NCBI GenBank assembly: GCA_018266105.1
Contig: JAFEBA010000050.1
Coordinates: 62,001 to 126,000 of the forward strand
Length of the DNA stretch: 64,000 nucleotides
From: a bacterium
GTDB taxonomy: Bacteria > Vulcanimicrobiota > Xenobia > Xenobiales > JADMJV01
Direction: 5' to 3'
The position numbers and the translations under genes are program-made. Positions within the stretch are counted from its first letter, which is position 1. The number at the start of each line of letters is the position of its first letter. The notes under the pieces were generated by a model. That model saw nothing but the letters and a program-made list of their open reading frames with translations, was not told the DNA's origin and did no database searches. Below, piece after piece: positions 35,170 through 44,435 of the stretch.

Positions 35170-37347
35170 TTGATCGACTGGAGACCGGAAGATCAGGCAG
35201 GACCAAACCGGAACAACCAAGAATTCTGGCCACCTTGCGGACGAAAAGTGTTTAGACCTAAAGCAAATAGCGAGATTTCGTTTCAAGGAAGCGCTTATCG
35301 CTTCCTTGAACACCCTTCGGCTCCGGGCTACTCCTTTGGTCAGGAGGGCCGAGCAGCCACCGTCTATCAACTGAAGGGCCTGGCCGGCAAGGGCGCTTAT
35401 GGCGAAGAGATCGCTCTGAAAGTTTTCAAACCGCAGCATCGCTCGCCGCAATTGGTCTCCTTTGCCCGCAAGACCGCCAAATTCGCCCAAATAAAAGGCT
35501 TCGAGGTGTTTCGGCGGACAGTCCTGGCTCCACCAGAGTTTGAATCCCTGCTGGCTGAAGAGCGCGACCTGATCTATGCGATCATCATGCCCTGGGTCGA
35601 CGGTCCCAACTGGATGGAGATCATCGGCCTCAAACAAGAACTGAACAAATCTCAGTGCCAGGTCTTGGCACGTGCCTTTGCTCAGTCGATGCTGGAACTA
35701 GAGCAGGAAGGACTAAGTCATTGCGACCTTTCTGCCTCCAATGTGCTGCTGCCGGAATTAGTCAGACCGGGCGCCGGCGTGGAATTCGTGGACGTGGAAC
35801 AGTTCTATGGTCCCGGTATCGACCGGCCCGAAATCCTCACCAGCGGGTCGCCGGGGTATTCAACTCCGGCCCTCGCCGAGCAAATGTGGTCACGCTCAGG
35901 TGACCGGATGGCCGGGGCGATTTTGCTGGCCGAAATCCTGGCTTGGTGCGACCCGCAGGTTCGCGAGCAGGCCGGGCTTGAAAGCTTCTTCGAGCCCGAT
36001 GAGGTCGCTAACAAGTGCGCTCGATACGACCTCCTGGAGCAATCATTGCGCAAGAACTGGGGAGACGCCCCGGCCGACCTGTTGGCCGCTACGTGGAATT
36101 CCAAATCCCTGGAACAGGCACCGCTGTTTGCGGATTGGCTTATGGCGATTCCCAAGGGAGAAACCCGCAGCAGCGAAATCGTGGCTGCTCCCGCGCCGGC
36201 CCCCAGCGAGAGTTCCGCTTCACCTATGCTGAAGGCTCAGTTAGATCTGGCCAGTGCACTTGAAGTCGAGGGCAAACCTGAGCAGGCATTGTCGGCCTAT
36301 CGTCGGGCTCAGAAGTTGGCGAGCACCAACCAGGCCCTGGTCAACGAACTGGACATTGTCATTTCGGAACTAGAAAGGGAGGTGGACCGCCAGAAAGCCC
36401 AGGAAGTCCCGGCTCCCGCAGTGGTTGCGGCGGATCCAAAGAAGGATGCTAACCCAAGAAAGCCTTTTCCCTGGGGCTCCGTAATCAAATTGGCTATCTC
36501 CATCCTAATTGCTGCTGGAGTGGCCTACGGCGCGAACTACTATTGGACTCATCGTCCTGGGACAATTACTGTATCAACCTCGGTCGCCGATGCGACCGTC
36601 CTGCTAGATGGCGTCGAAAAGGGCAAGGTTGCCGCCCAAGGCAAGGGCGGAATGCTTAAGCTGGAGGCGGTTCCGCCGGGACCTCACGTAATTTCTGTAG
36701 CCCTGAAAGGTTACCGAGCTCCGGAGCAATCGATAGATCTGCAAGCAGGGGCACAATCCCCTTTGAGCTTCGATCCGCAACCGATTCTGGTGGATTTAAC
36801 CCTGAAGATGAATCTCCCCGAAGCTGAGGTCTCGGTCAATGACCAACCGTTTCGAACCGCAAAGTCCGGCACTAAACTGTCGTTCTGGCCGGGACCGTAT
36901 ACGGTTAAAGCAAAAGCAGTGGGTTACCAGGACTTCACAGGCAATGTGACCCTGGAGGTAGACGCCCCGAGAACCCTAGAGGTCAATCTAAAACCGCTGC
37001 CTCACAAACTGGAGGTGAAGACCAGCGTCGAACCCGCCAGGGTGGTGATCAAGCGAAAAGACACCGGAGCACTCGTATCCAAAGGGGTAACGAAGGCTAA
37101 CAAGTACGCCTGTGATGTGGAGCCTGGAGTTTATACCGTGAAGGTCACCAAGGAGGGCTATGAGGACAAGACAACGGAGGTGACGGTGCAAATGACCGAT
37201 CAATCCAAACCTGTCACCGTGGCTCTCAAAGAAATCCCCGCGGCTCCGGTTTACTTCGAATCCCCTCCTCCTGTCTATGTCGAGCCTCGCTGGCAACCAA
37301 GATTCGTCACTCCATCTTCCACTGGAAGAACCTATGATGTGCAATGA
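35170..37347 (+). CDS. Kinase-TM-PEGA protein (kinase paralogue 3)
   Basis: 725 aa from TTG 35170; GTG 35248, at the point where similarity with the paralogues begins (VFRPKAN), is an alternative. Kinase fold: FGQEGRAATVY, Lys84, HCDLSASN (H184, D186, N191), Asp208 in VDVEQ. Then a TPR-like pair (about 355-410), one TM helix (about 438-458) and three PEGA domains (about 462-700), with a Pro/Tyr-rich tail of about 25 residues. It is close to paralogue 2, suggesting recent duplication. It overlaps the next gene in an ATGA, so kinase and exported protein are made together. It may sense the exported protein or phosphorylate the secretion machinery; both are inferences. Confidence 0.85.
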   Translation: MIDWRPEDQAGPNRNNQEFWPPCGRKVFRPKANSEISFQGSAYRFLEHPSAPGYSFGQEGRAATVYQLKGLAGKGAYGEEIALKVFKPQHRSPQLVSFARKTAKFAQIKGFEVFRRTVLAPPEFESLLAEERDLIYAIIMPWVDGPNWMEIIGLKQELNKSQCQVLARAFAQSMLELEQEGLSHCDLSASNVLLPELVRPGAGVEFVDVEQFYGPGIDRPEILTSGSPGYSTPALAEQMWSRSGDRMAGAILLAEILAWCDPQVREQAGLESFFEPDEVANKCARYDLLEQSLRKNWGDAPADLLAATWNSKSLEQAPLFADWLMAIPKGETRSSEIVAAPAPAPSESSASPMLKAQLDLASALEVEGKPEQALSAYRRAQKLASTNQALVNELDIVISELEREVDRQKAQEVPAPAVVAADPKKDANPRKPFPWGSVIKLAISILIAAGVAYGANYYWTHRPGTITVSTSVADATVLLDGVEKGKVAAQGKGGMLKLEAVPPGPHVISVALKGYRAPEQSIDLQAGAQSPLSFDPQPILVDLTLKMNLPEAEVSVNDQPFRTAKSGTKLSFWPGPYTVKAKAVGYQDFTGNVTLEVDAPRTLEVNLKPLPHKLEVKTSVEPARVVIKRKDTGALVSKGVTKANKYACDVEPGVYTVKVTKEGYEDKTTEVTVQMTDQSKPVTVALKEIPAAPVYFESPPPVYVEPRWQPRFVTPSSTGRTYDVQ

Positions 37348-39482
37348 AAGGTCATTCTCCCGTGCTGCGACGATCCGCTGTTAAATTTGCAGTTGCAACT
37401 CTTCTAATCTGCCTGGTCGGGCCTGCCGGGGCAGAACGCAAGTCTCTGAGAGACTGCGTCACCCTTTGGGTGGTGGCCAAAGACAGATACACCGCTGACA
37501 GGCTTCGAGTTCATCTTCGGAATGCCCGCGAGGCCGGAGGATTGTCTTCCATCCAGATAGTGAGAAGCGTCAGCGGTGACCCCAAAGACATTTTTGCGGG
37601 AGATTTGCAACGCCTCGGTTTTACAAATGAGGCCCTTCCCTGCTTCGCGGCCGTGAAGATCTCCACGGCCGGAAATCCGGAGAAGATTGTGGGGTCACCG
37701 CAGATTATTGTGCGGCGGGTGAGCGCTGGCGATCCAGGCATGAGCGCTCGCCTGGTAGTGGCGCGGCTAGCTCAAAACAGCGGACACTCCGGTATCATGC
37801 CTCCAGAGTACAGACAACTACTGGAGATATTCCGTCCTCAAGGCTATACCTGCGTCATTGTGGACAAGAACAAAACAGGCAGCGAAACTCTTCTTCAAAA
37901 AACGAGGGAGTTGGCCAACAAAGCCAATGTTACGCCCTCCGACATGCCGATGTTGGCCGCGGACCTCAACACATTCGATCCGTCCACCTACGAGCGACTG
38001 GGCTTTGGGGTCGACTCGTTGCCATGCATTTGCCTGGTGCGCAATTCTCCTGAAGGCAATCCTTCATCAGTTGTTCCAAATACATTGGTTCGCAACATTG
38101 GAAACATGGACTTTGCAGCTCAAGACTTCCTGTCGCGATGGGGAAAATGGAAAGGGGTAAACATTGCCTCGACTGCGGCTACTGATTTTGATTGTGCCGA
38201 GCTTCAGTTCGTAGATGAACAAGGCCACCCTAAGACGGACGCGCAATACGCCACGGGGGACACGATTTACTACCAGTATCGCCCCAAAGGCTTTACTCCT
38301 GGCCGCAACAACCAGGGCTGGGTTCAAGAGCATCGGCAGGTGCAAAGCGCAGCGAACAGCACAATGGTCGGCTATCTTGAAGACACTCACGATTACCGCC
38401 AGGATTACAGTCCCGATGGATTCGTCGTGCGCAGCAAGGTCCAGCTCATCAATGAAATGCAGGATGGAAACTACGAGATTCAGTTGGCAATTTCAGACAA
38501 AGTTGCCACCAAGACTCAACGCCTCACCCTGCCTTTTCGCTATGAGAACCGAGGCAAAATACCTATTTCTGAAGTTAGCGTCCTGGACGAATCGGGAAAT
38601 TTGCGTCCCGAATCAAAATTCTCGGTCGGCGACCGGGTCATGGTCGCATTTCGGCTAGCCGACAACAAACACAACGGTCTGGCCGGAACGGCCGCAATTA
38701 TGGGCCCGAATGGTGTCGTAGTCTCGGCACCCGCCAATCTGGAAGCAGGCATTGGCCAGCTGCGCGTGACTTTGCCCCCCATTCCGGACTCAGTGACGGC
38801 AGGAGACTATCAAGTGAAGGTCTCGCTACTGGATCAAAAGGATAATAAAAAGGGCTCTTCAAGCGCAAGTATTCGGCTGCAAGAGTATAAGAAGCTCATT
38901 AGAGCTTCGGCCTACACTCCGACCAACCTCGGGCGCCCGCTTAAGTCTGGCGAACTCATCACAGCCACGGTCCAGGGCGTTGCGGGAGCGACCGCCACTT
39001 TAACCGTAGGCAGTTCCACTGTTCCCTTATTTGAAATGGCCCCCGGTTTCTACCAGGCCCAATACAGTGTAAGCATCCGTGACAATGGAAACATACCTTT
39101 AAAAGTGGTCTTCAACTCACCTGACGGCTTCACCGAGAAGAAAGATCTGGGCAGCGTCACCGTAGAGGGCATGGGCAAAGCTTCAGTCAACCGGGTGCAA
39201 TCGAATGGTGGTAACTTCGTCTGCTTCGGCTCCGCCCCACCTGGCTCGCAGGTGATCGTCAAAATCCATGTGGACATGGGACGGACCCTGCTATTCGGCA
39301 TTCCCGACGTGGACCGTGAGGCCAACGTCACGGCTGACAGCAACGGCAACTTCCAGTTCAATCTCCAGTTTAATAGCGACCCCAGAACGCGCAGCGACCA
39401 CCCGGCCTCTTTCCGGACCCGCGCCAGCGTGTCCAATGTTTGGTCCGAAGAAGTAGAAACGACCATTAATCTGAATTTTTAA
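37344..39482 (+). CDS. Exported multidomain protein coupled to kinase 3
   Basis: 712 aa with a signal peptide (VATLLICLVGPAGAE). Two ~120-residue repeats at the N-terminus (LGFTNEALPCFAAVKIS; LGFGVDSLPCICLVRNS) resemble those of the lectin protein at 33.5-35.1 kb and have a thioredoxin-like alpha/beta pattern with PC before a strand, though a CxxC pair is absent. Three or four Ig-like beta domains follow (SVLDESGNLRPESKFSVGDR; ITATVQGVAGATATLTVGSS). It is translationally coupled to the kinase with PEGA domains, so the two are likely partners across the membrane. It probably acts outside the cell or in the periplasm. Confidence 0.75.
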   Translation: MKGHSPVLRRSAVKFAVATLLICLVGPAGAERKSLRDCVTLWVVAKDRYTADRLRVHLRNAREAGGLSSIQIVRSVSGDPKDIFAGDLQRLGFTNEALPCFAAVKISTAGNPEKIVGSPQIIVRRVSAGDPGMSARLVVARLAQNSGHSGIMPPEYRQLLEIFRPQGYTCVIVDKNKTGSETLLQKTRELANKANVTPSDMPMLAADLNTFDPSTYERLGFGVDSLPCICLVRNSPEGNPSSVVPNTLVRNIGNMDFAAQDFLSRWGKWKGVNIASTAATDFDCAELQFVDEQGHPKTDAQYATGDTIYYQYRPKGFTPGRNNQGWVQEHRQVQSAANSTMVGYLEDTHDYRQDYSPDGFVVRSKVQLINEMQDGNYEIQLAISDKVATKTQRLTLPFRYENRGKIPISEVSVLDESGNLRPESKFSVGDRVMVAFRLADNKHNGLAGTAAIMGPNGVVVSAPANLEAGIGQLRVTLPPIPDSVTAGDYQVKVSLLDQKDNKKGSSSASIRLQEYKKLIRASAYTPTNLGRPLKSGELITATVQGVAGATATLTVGSSTVPLFEMAPGFYQAQYSVSIRDNGNIPLKVVFNSPDGFTEKKDLGSVTVEGMGKASVNRVQSNGGNFVCFGSAPPGSQVIVKIHVDMGRTLLFGIPDVDREANVTADSNGNFQFNLQFNSDPRTRSDHPASFRTRASVSNVWSEEVETTINLNF

Positions 39483-39527
39483 TGGGGCTCACTTGCTTTG
39501 AATTGCCCAGCGGAGCCTTGTTCATCC

Positions 39528-39635
39528 TCAACCGGGACTTAGCCCCTCGCGCAACATGGCCGTCAGCTGACCGTCGGGCGGTATCTGGGCGGCCGAAGCA
39601 GGCCTCTTGAGCTTGGTCACCGTAGCACTCTTCAT
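39528..39635 (-). CDS. Possible 35-aa protein
   Basis: ATG 39635 is preceded by a GGGAG ribosome site at good spacing, and the 35 codons (KSATVTKLKRPASAAQIP near the start) look basic then neutral. No family is known. The rest of the gap 39483-39840 shows nothing else supportable. Only the ribosome site speaks for it. Confidence 0.2.
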   Translation of the reverse strand: MKSATVTKLKRPASAAQIPPDGQLTAMLREGLSPG

Positions 39636-39840
39636 AGCGTGTACTCCCTGGCTTTCGATTGGTCTCAATACCAGTAGGGCACGCTACCTTTTTCCCCTGC
39701 CACACACCAGACCCGAGCATAGCTCCCTGGATTTTCAGCGCTACAAACTCCCGGTAGAAACTCGTTTGAGGCTTTTCACCCTCGGCGATTCGCCAGATTC
39801 GGGCGGGCAACAGTCCGGCCGCAAGCCGAAATTTGAACAG

Positions 39841-40206
39841 TCAGACTGGCAGGCGGCGAATTCGGACCCGATTTTCATCGATAACCACCACAGCTCCCGC
39901 CAGTAGGTCATCTTTCAGAGCCGGAAGATTGGCAATCAGGATGGCGGCTTGCTTGCTAGGATGGCGGTCCCCCAACCGGCGAATCAGAATAGCGGACGGG
40001 GTAGATTGTCCACTCTGCGAAAGCAGTGTCCCGAAATCGGTGTCTGCCGAAACAACAATGCGCTCTTCGATTTTGGCCCGGGCCAGAATCTCCACGTCAG
40101 CCGCTGCTTGCATCTGGTAGTCTCGGACGTGTTTGGAATCGTAACCCGCTGCCTGAAGGGCATTGCTCAGGACCGGCGAGAGAGCATTGTCGATCAGAAA
40201 CTTCAA
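39841..40206 (-). CDS. PIN-like toxin (DUF5615)
   Basis: A 121-aa protein of the DUF5615 PIN-like group: KFLIDNALSP at the first strand with the first acidic residue, RDYQMQ, and IVVSADTDFGTLL with the DTDFG acidic pair. PIN-like toxins are metal-dependent RNases. It starts at ATG 40206, overlapping the stop of the DUF433 gene (ATGA), in the usual antitoxin-first order. The size is typical. It is one of two toxin-antitoxin pairs in this accessory region. Confidence 0.85.
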   Translation of the reverse strand: MKFLIDNALSPVLSNALQAAGYDSKHVRDYQMQAAADVEILARAKIEERIVVSADTDFGTLLSQSGQSTPSAILIRRLGDRHPSKQAAILIANLPALKDDLLAGAVVVIDENRVRIRRLPV

Positions 40207-40433
40207 CTGGCTTGCTGCAGGGGAAGTTGACGCTCCATGACGGCCTCAGCGGCGAAGTGGAGTGCTTCCTGAATGTCGCCGGCCTCCAGGTCAGGGTAGG
40301 CAGCCAGTATCTCGTCGCGAGACATCCCATCGGCAACCATGGCCACCACCGTGGCGACGGGTATGCGCAGGCCGCGGATGCAGGGGACGCCGCCCATCTG
40401 TGCAGAATCAATCGTAACGCGTTGGTAAGTCAT
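40203..40433 (-). CDS. DUF433 antitoxin
   Basis: 76 aa from ATG 40433; the frame runs further upstream but MTYQRVTIDSAQMGG is the standard DUF433 opening. The domain is a winged-helix-type DNA-binding fold (GVPCIRGLRIPVATVVAMV, then AYPDLEAGDIQEALHFAAE). DUF433 genes are regularly paired with DUF5615 toxins, here coupled by a 4-base overlap. It probably represses its own promoter upstream in 40434-40925, where I could not find a clear promoter. Confidence 0.87.
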   Translation of the reverse strand: MTYQRVTIDSAQMGGVPCIRGLRIPVATVVAMVADGMSRDEILAAYPDLEAGDIQEALHFAAEAVMERQLPLQQAS

Positions 40434-40925
40434 CTTGGGTGCCCTTTCGCCGCCGCATCCATCCAACCTCGCGCCGCTCACAAACCGTTGTCTCCTGGTG
40501 GTCTCCAACCGTGCCAAAAACTCGCCGATCTGACATGAACTCAACCGAAGTGGACCTCGCCAAAACTCAACAACCACGCCATTCTGCAGACCTCAACCGA
40601 CCCATGGAAAAGGCTTACGGACAACCTGGGGGACTCTAGGAGCTCTTGTTGCCAACCGGCTGGACTTCCGTAAGTCCTAACGCGGGTACTTTGGTGTCGC
40701 CTAACTGCGGGTATTTCACGTCCCTTGACAACTGGCGAAGTCCATTGACTCGGGGTGCCCAAACCTGGTCCGGCTCCAGGACGCGTTGGAGTGATCGGCA
40801 TTCAGGAATGAGTGATCGGAAGGAGCGGAATACCAACCCCTTCATTCGTGTAGCTGGTATGAAGGTGGGGACAGATCTCGACCGGACATCGACGCTTGGG
40901 CGAGCGCCGTTGGAGGCCACCTCCA
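40434..40925. other. Intergenic region, no supported gene
   Basis: 492 bases between the antitoxin start and the end of the next minus-strand gene. A TTGACA (40725-40730) has no partner -10 at the right distance. The frame at 40646-40969 has shadow-like composition. It may hold decayed mobile sequence, but nothing was identified. Confidence 0.35.
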
Positions 40926-42227
40926 TCAACCTTCCGAAAATTCAAGCCAGGCCTCAATCGCCCGCATAATTTTAGTGGGATGTGGGCCGTTGACCACAAT
41001 CACTCGTTCGATTGGCCCCATGGGACGACTGAAGGGCAGCGAAAAGGTCAAAACCGTAAAACGGAGCGTGCGCCCGTCTTTCAACACGGCGTCGACCTCC
41101 AAGCTCTCCGGGTGGCTTTCGAGCGCGCCCCCCGAACGATGAAGGTTCAACTCGGCTAAGACCACGGTGGCCAGTTTCGAGCCGGGCTCGCTGATGTGCA
41201 TTCTCAACCCGGCCTGAAGTGAATCGCGCACCGCCTCCATTTGCAAATCTGAGGGGACCGGTCCCATCAGGTCGAGAGCATCTGTCACCCGCCAGCTACC
41301 GCCTTGGCGTTGCACACGGACAACGTCGCAAATTTCCACAGCCTCCCGAGCATCCCAGCGATCTCGCCAAGGAACCTCTTCCCCGCTCCAACTGCGCGAA
41401 TTAACCCTGTATCCTGAATCACCGAAGCCCAATCGACGGCGCACACACAAATAGGCGTCATCCTTCGAGGCGAAAGCCACCCTGGAAAGAAAGACTCCCC
41501 CACTGAACCCAGGGTCCTTACGGTACATTTCTCGCCATTCATCAGTGCCTGGGTGTCCTCGGTAGCCATCAATCCGTCGTTCCTCCCCTGGAAGTTCGTC
41601 CGGCAAATTCCAACCTTTGCGCAAGATCTGGAACTTTCGGACTCCATCTAGCCCAAATCCAAGATCTGGCCCCATCCGCGTTCCGCGCAACTGAGCCAAC
41701 ACGGCTTCGCAAACTGGCTTTTCCGAGGGATCTGCGTCCGGCAGCAGAGGCTCTACAATCTCAGGCCTGGCCGGACAATCAAATACCGCTGCGTTCTTTC
41801 GCGGCTTCCGAGGCGCCGGTGGATGTCCTCTCTCCAGGGCGCGCTTCAAGGCCTTATACAGTCGAGGCAAGCCCTTTTTGAGTCGCGCCATCCGGCGCTG
41901 CCTCCATTGACCTTCCGCCGTTCCCAAACGAATCCGCCGAGGCCAAGCCGCTTCACAAATTCGCTCTGCTGGCTTGGTCCAACACACCTCCGCCAACTCA
42001 AATCCAGGATTCCGGTCAAGATAAGCAAGGTCTACTACAATCTGAAGAGTTCCATCCTGCAACTGAAACTCGGCCCCCACGGTGTGGCCTTGATAAATTG
42101 TCGCCGCTCCCAGCGAGTGGGACCAGGCTCGACAAACCGATTCTGGATGGGCTTTCTGGTAGCGCCGAACCAGGCTACGCAGCTTCTCCCCAAGTAAGCG
42201 ATCAAGAAGAGCCGGCCAATTCTTCAT
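40926..42227 (-). CDS. Unknown protein, paralogue of its upstream neighbour
   Basis: 433 aa, no signal or membrane segment. Its N-terminus shares a motif with the next gene upstream (AWSHSLGAATIYQGHTVG here, AWSHTLGECTAFDGYTAG there), and both have a central Trp/Arg-rich part and an acidic C-terminal domain. The start overlaps the stop of that gene by 4 bases, so the two are co-translated tandem paralogues. The middle contains a basic, Pro-rich linker (PPAPRKPRKNAAVF). No family was recognised; neighbouring genes suggest an accessory role. Confidence 0.7.
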   Translation of the reverse strand: MKNWPALLDRLLGEKLRSLVRRYQKAHPESVCRAWSHSLGAATIYQGHTVGAEFQLQDGTLQIVVDLAYLDRNPGFELAEVCWTKPAERICEAAWPRRIRLGTAEGQWRQRRMARLKKGLPRLYKALKRALERGHPPAPRKPRKNAAVFDCPARPEIVEPLLPDADPSEKPVCEAVLAQLRGTRMGPDLGFGLDGVRKFQILRKGWNLPDELPGEERRIDGYRGHPGTDEWREMYRKDPGFSGGVFLSRVAFASKDDAYLCVRRRLGFGDSGYRVNSRSWSGEEVPWRDRWDAREAVEICDVVRVQRQGGSWRVTDALDLMGPVPSDLQMEAVRDSLQAGLRMHISEPGSKLATVVLAELNLHRSGGALESHPESLEVDAVLKDGRTLRFTVLTFSLPFSRPMGPIERVIVVNGPHPTKIMRAIEAWLEFSEG

Positions 42228-43477
42228 TTTAAGTTCGCCAAGATTACATCAGGTTGTATAAAGGGGACGATCAGAACAGGGTCTTTGCAAATGTAGAATT
42301 CCTGTTCAGGTTCCTGGCCGATGTATGCAATGAGCCGAGCACTCAAGTAATTCTGAGTTATAACGGTCAACCATCTGCCTTTTGAACTACGCAATCGCAA
42401 TCGTTCCGCTTCTGACTCTTCAATTTCCCAGCCCGCCGCGGATAGATCGTCAGCGAGTTTCTGCTTGGCGAACTCCGCCCCCGATTCCCGCATTCGATCG
42501 TGGTCGACCAGACTGAACCATTCACCGCGAGCCTTCACCTTCCAGCCCGAGTCTCCGAGTTCCAATAAGCAAAGCTGAGAAAAGTGGCTGCTCAGGGTCG
42601 GGTCGTTTTCCGCTCTCGCCCGTGAATACAGGCCATCGTTGCGATTCGCCAAGACTAGCGCCTGATTTCGGGCGTTGTTGATCCCTGGCCTCGAGAAATG
42701 GAAAATTCCAGGAGCCCTCGGATAGCGACAATAAAAGCGCCGATAGCCATCTTCCCACTCGATTTCAGGTTCCCCCAGAACCGTAGGACGACCGTTCAGA
42801 GCAAAGCCTTCGGGAAAGGAAGCCCATTGGCGACTACGACGCCGGAAATCCTCCAGAGTTTCGAGTTGTAGGCCAGCTAGGGCTTCCATCACGGACGTGG
42901 CCAGCAGATCTCCACCCGGAAATGCCATGGTGGGAGACAGGAACAGTGGCTCCCCTTCCATGCAGCCAAAGAGCTCGTTGAAACACGACTGAACTACCGC
43001 CAACTCCTCGGCTTCCGCTTCAACGCGATGATCGGCATCCTCCGAGATCGTCGACCCCACAATCATCATGCAATTTTGACGTTCTTTAACTCCCTGAGAG
43101 ATAGCCTGCCGCGCCATCGACTCGAACCGAGGGAAAAATGCATCCAATTCGTCCAGAAGTTGCTGGGTGACTGTTTGAGGCTTACGCACCGGAGATTTGA
43201 ATTTCTCTGCCTTGAAGTCGTTCCAGGCCAGCTCAAACTTCTCAACCACCGGTTCGCCTCGCATTGCTCGCAACCGCAACTCAAGCACCAAAGCGTCCGA
43301 CTTACCTGGTCTGGGATTCAGCAACTGGCACTTCACGCCGGCGGTGTAACCATCAAAAGCCGTGCACTCTCCCAGCGTGTGAGACCAGGCCTCACATTTT
43401 ACCGGCAAGGTTGCTTCCACGCGAGCGGACAAACTCAGCAAACGATCTCGAAATGACTCCAGCCACAGCTCTAACAT
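42224..43477 (-). CDS. Unknown protein, tandem paralogue
   Basis: 417 aa, cytosolic, homologous by eye to the following gene over the N-terminal ~60 residues and probably throughout. Opening LELWLESFRDRLLSLSARV, then AWSHTLGECTAFDGYTAG; later segments are beta-rich and aromatic (FYCRYPRAPGIFHFSRPG). First of the coupled pair. No function can be given. The gene upstream on the strand begins about 180 bases away. Confidence 0.7.
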   Translation of the reverse strand: MLELWLESFRDRLLSLSARVEATLPVKCEAWSHTLGECTAFDGYTAGVKCQLLNPRPGKSDALVLELRLRAMRGEPVVEKFELAWNDFKAEKFKSPVRKPQTVTQQLLDELDAFFPRFESMARQAISQGVKERQNCMMIVGSTISEDADHRVEAEAEELAVVQSCFNELFGCMEGEPLFLSPTMAFPGGDLLATSVMEALAGLQLETLEDFRRRSRQWASFPEGFALNGRPTVLGEPEIEWEDGYRRFYCRYPRAPGIFHFSRPGINNARNQALVLANRNDGLYSRARAENDPTLSSHFSQLCLLELGDSGWKVKARGEWFSLVDHDRMRESGAEFAKQKLADDLSAAGWEIEESEAERLRLRSSKGRWLTVITQNYLSARLIAYIGQEPEQEFYICKDPVLIVPFIQPDVILANLK

Positions 43478-43658
43478 CGCGCCTCTCTATTTCTAGACTC
43501 CCAACCTCGGCTCCCCCAGTTAGACCTGATCGCCCTCACCAGCTTGAAAGTCAAGGACCAGATTGGCAGAACGACGACTTGTCCGTGATCAACCCCCCAG
43601 GTTCCAGCCGGGAGCGCCGTACCTCGGTTCTCAAAGACTCCCGGGCGACCCGGGAAGG

Positions 43659-44435
43659 TCAGACTTCTCCCCCGACGACCACGTCCCGGTTAGCAAAGGT
43701 GCCACGCATTTTCCGGCGGTAGACTGGGGAATACAAATCAAGAAAAGGCCGATAGCTTTCATCCCACCGCTCAAGCTGAAAAACATCGCCTCCCATATCA
43801 CAGGGGACGCCAACCGAGCACTCCCAACCAGGGGGCGCTAGATTCGTTTGGCAATAGAGCGCGTGATCGAACCTGGCCTGCGAGTGGACTCGCCCGTCGT
43901 GGACATGGACGGTTGGGAAGAACAGATTCTTTGGGTCGCGGCGCGGGAATTCAAATGCCACAGGGTGCATTCGGTGCGTACCTGAAGCAAACTGAAAGAC
44001 AGCGAAGCCAAATTCTGAATAGCCCGGAAGTTGGTCCCAGGTGGTTTGGGGAAGTCGAAATTGATCGTCTAGCCGGGAGAAATCACCCAGGCTGGGCACG
44101 AACGAGGCGACGTAATCACCGACTTCAAAGACCTCCAGCTTTCGCCTATCGCCTTTCAAAAACGGGGCAAGCAGACGCTTCCGCAAGGACAGGTCCTGCG
44201 GTTGCCGGGGAAAAATAGTTGCTAATTCCTGAAAAAACTCAGGCCAGAATTTCAGGTCAAGGAAACGAACCGATGTCTCCGGGGTGCCTGGAGGGACCGG
44301 TATCGGTAAGATCATCGCAACCGAGGTGGCACTCGAGGACACCATTTGGTAAAGCAGATATTGGCCGCCGTCGGCTTTGGGGGCGGCAAAAATCTTGGTG
44401 GCGCCAACATCGACGTGTCCAGTGAAAATACACAT
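43659..44435 (-). CDS. Conserved-looking protein of unknown function, 258 aa
   Basis: Opens CIFTGHVDVGATKIFAAP and is rich in aromatic and Pro residues: AMILPIPVPPGTPE, VRFLDLKFWPEFFQELA, SLGDFSRLDDQFRLP, FPTVHVHDGRVHSQARFDHA. The pattern recalls an uncharacterised family seen in planctomycete and myxobacterial genomes, but I cannot name it. The two His-rich motifs (HVHDG and FDHALY) might bind metal. It has no signal peptide. A hairpin-rich stretch precedes it. Confidence 0.7.
   Translation of the reverse strand: MCIFTGHVDVGATKIFAAPKADGGQYLLYQMVSSSATSVAMILPIPVPPGTPETSVRFLDLKFWPEFFQELATIFPRQPQDLSLRKRLLAPFLKGDRRKLEVFEVGDYVASFVPSLGDFSRLDDQFRLPQTTWDQLPGYSEFGFAVFQFASGTHRMHPVAFEFPRRDPKNLFFPTVHVHDGRVHSQARFDHALYCQTNLAPPGWECSVGVPCDMGGDVFQLERWDESYRPFLDLYSPVYRRKMRGTFANRDVVVGGEV

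Noticed and set aside
35131..35637. Upstream extension of the lectin-protein frame
   Set aside because: It overlaps the divergent kinase coding region, and a proper signal peptide starts at ATG 35130.
40725..40730. TTGACA as a promoter
   Set aside because: No -10-like hexamer at 16-18 bases downstream.
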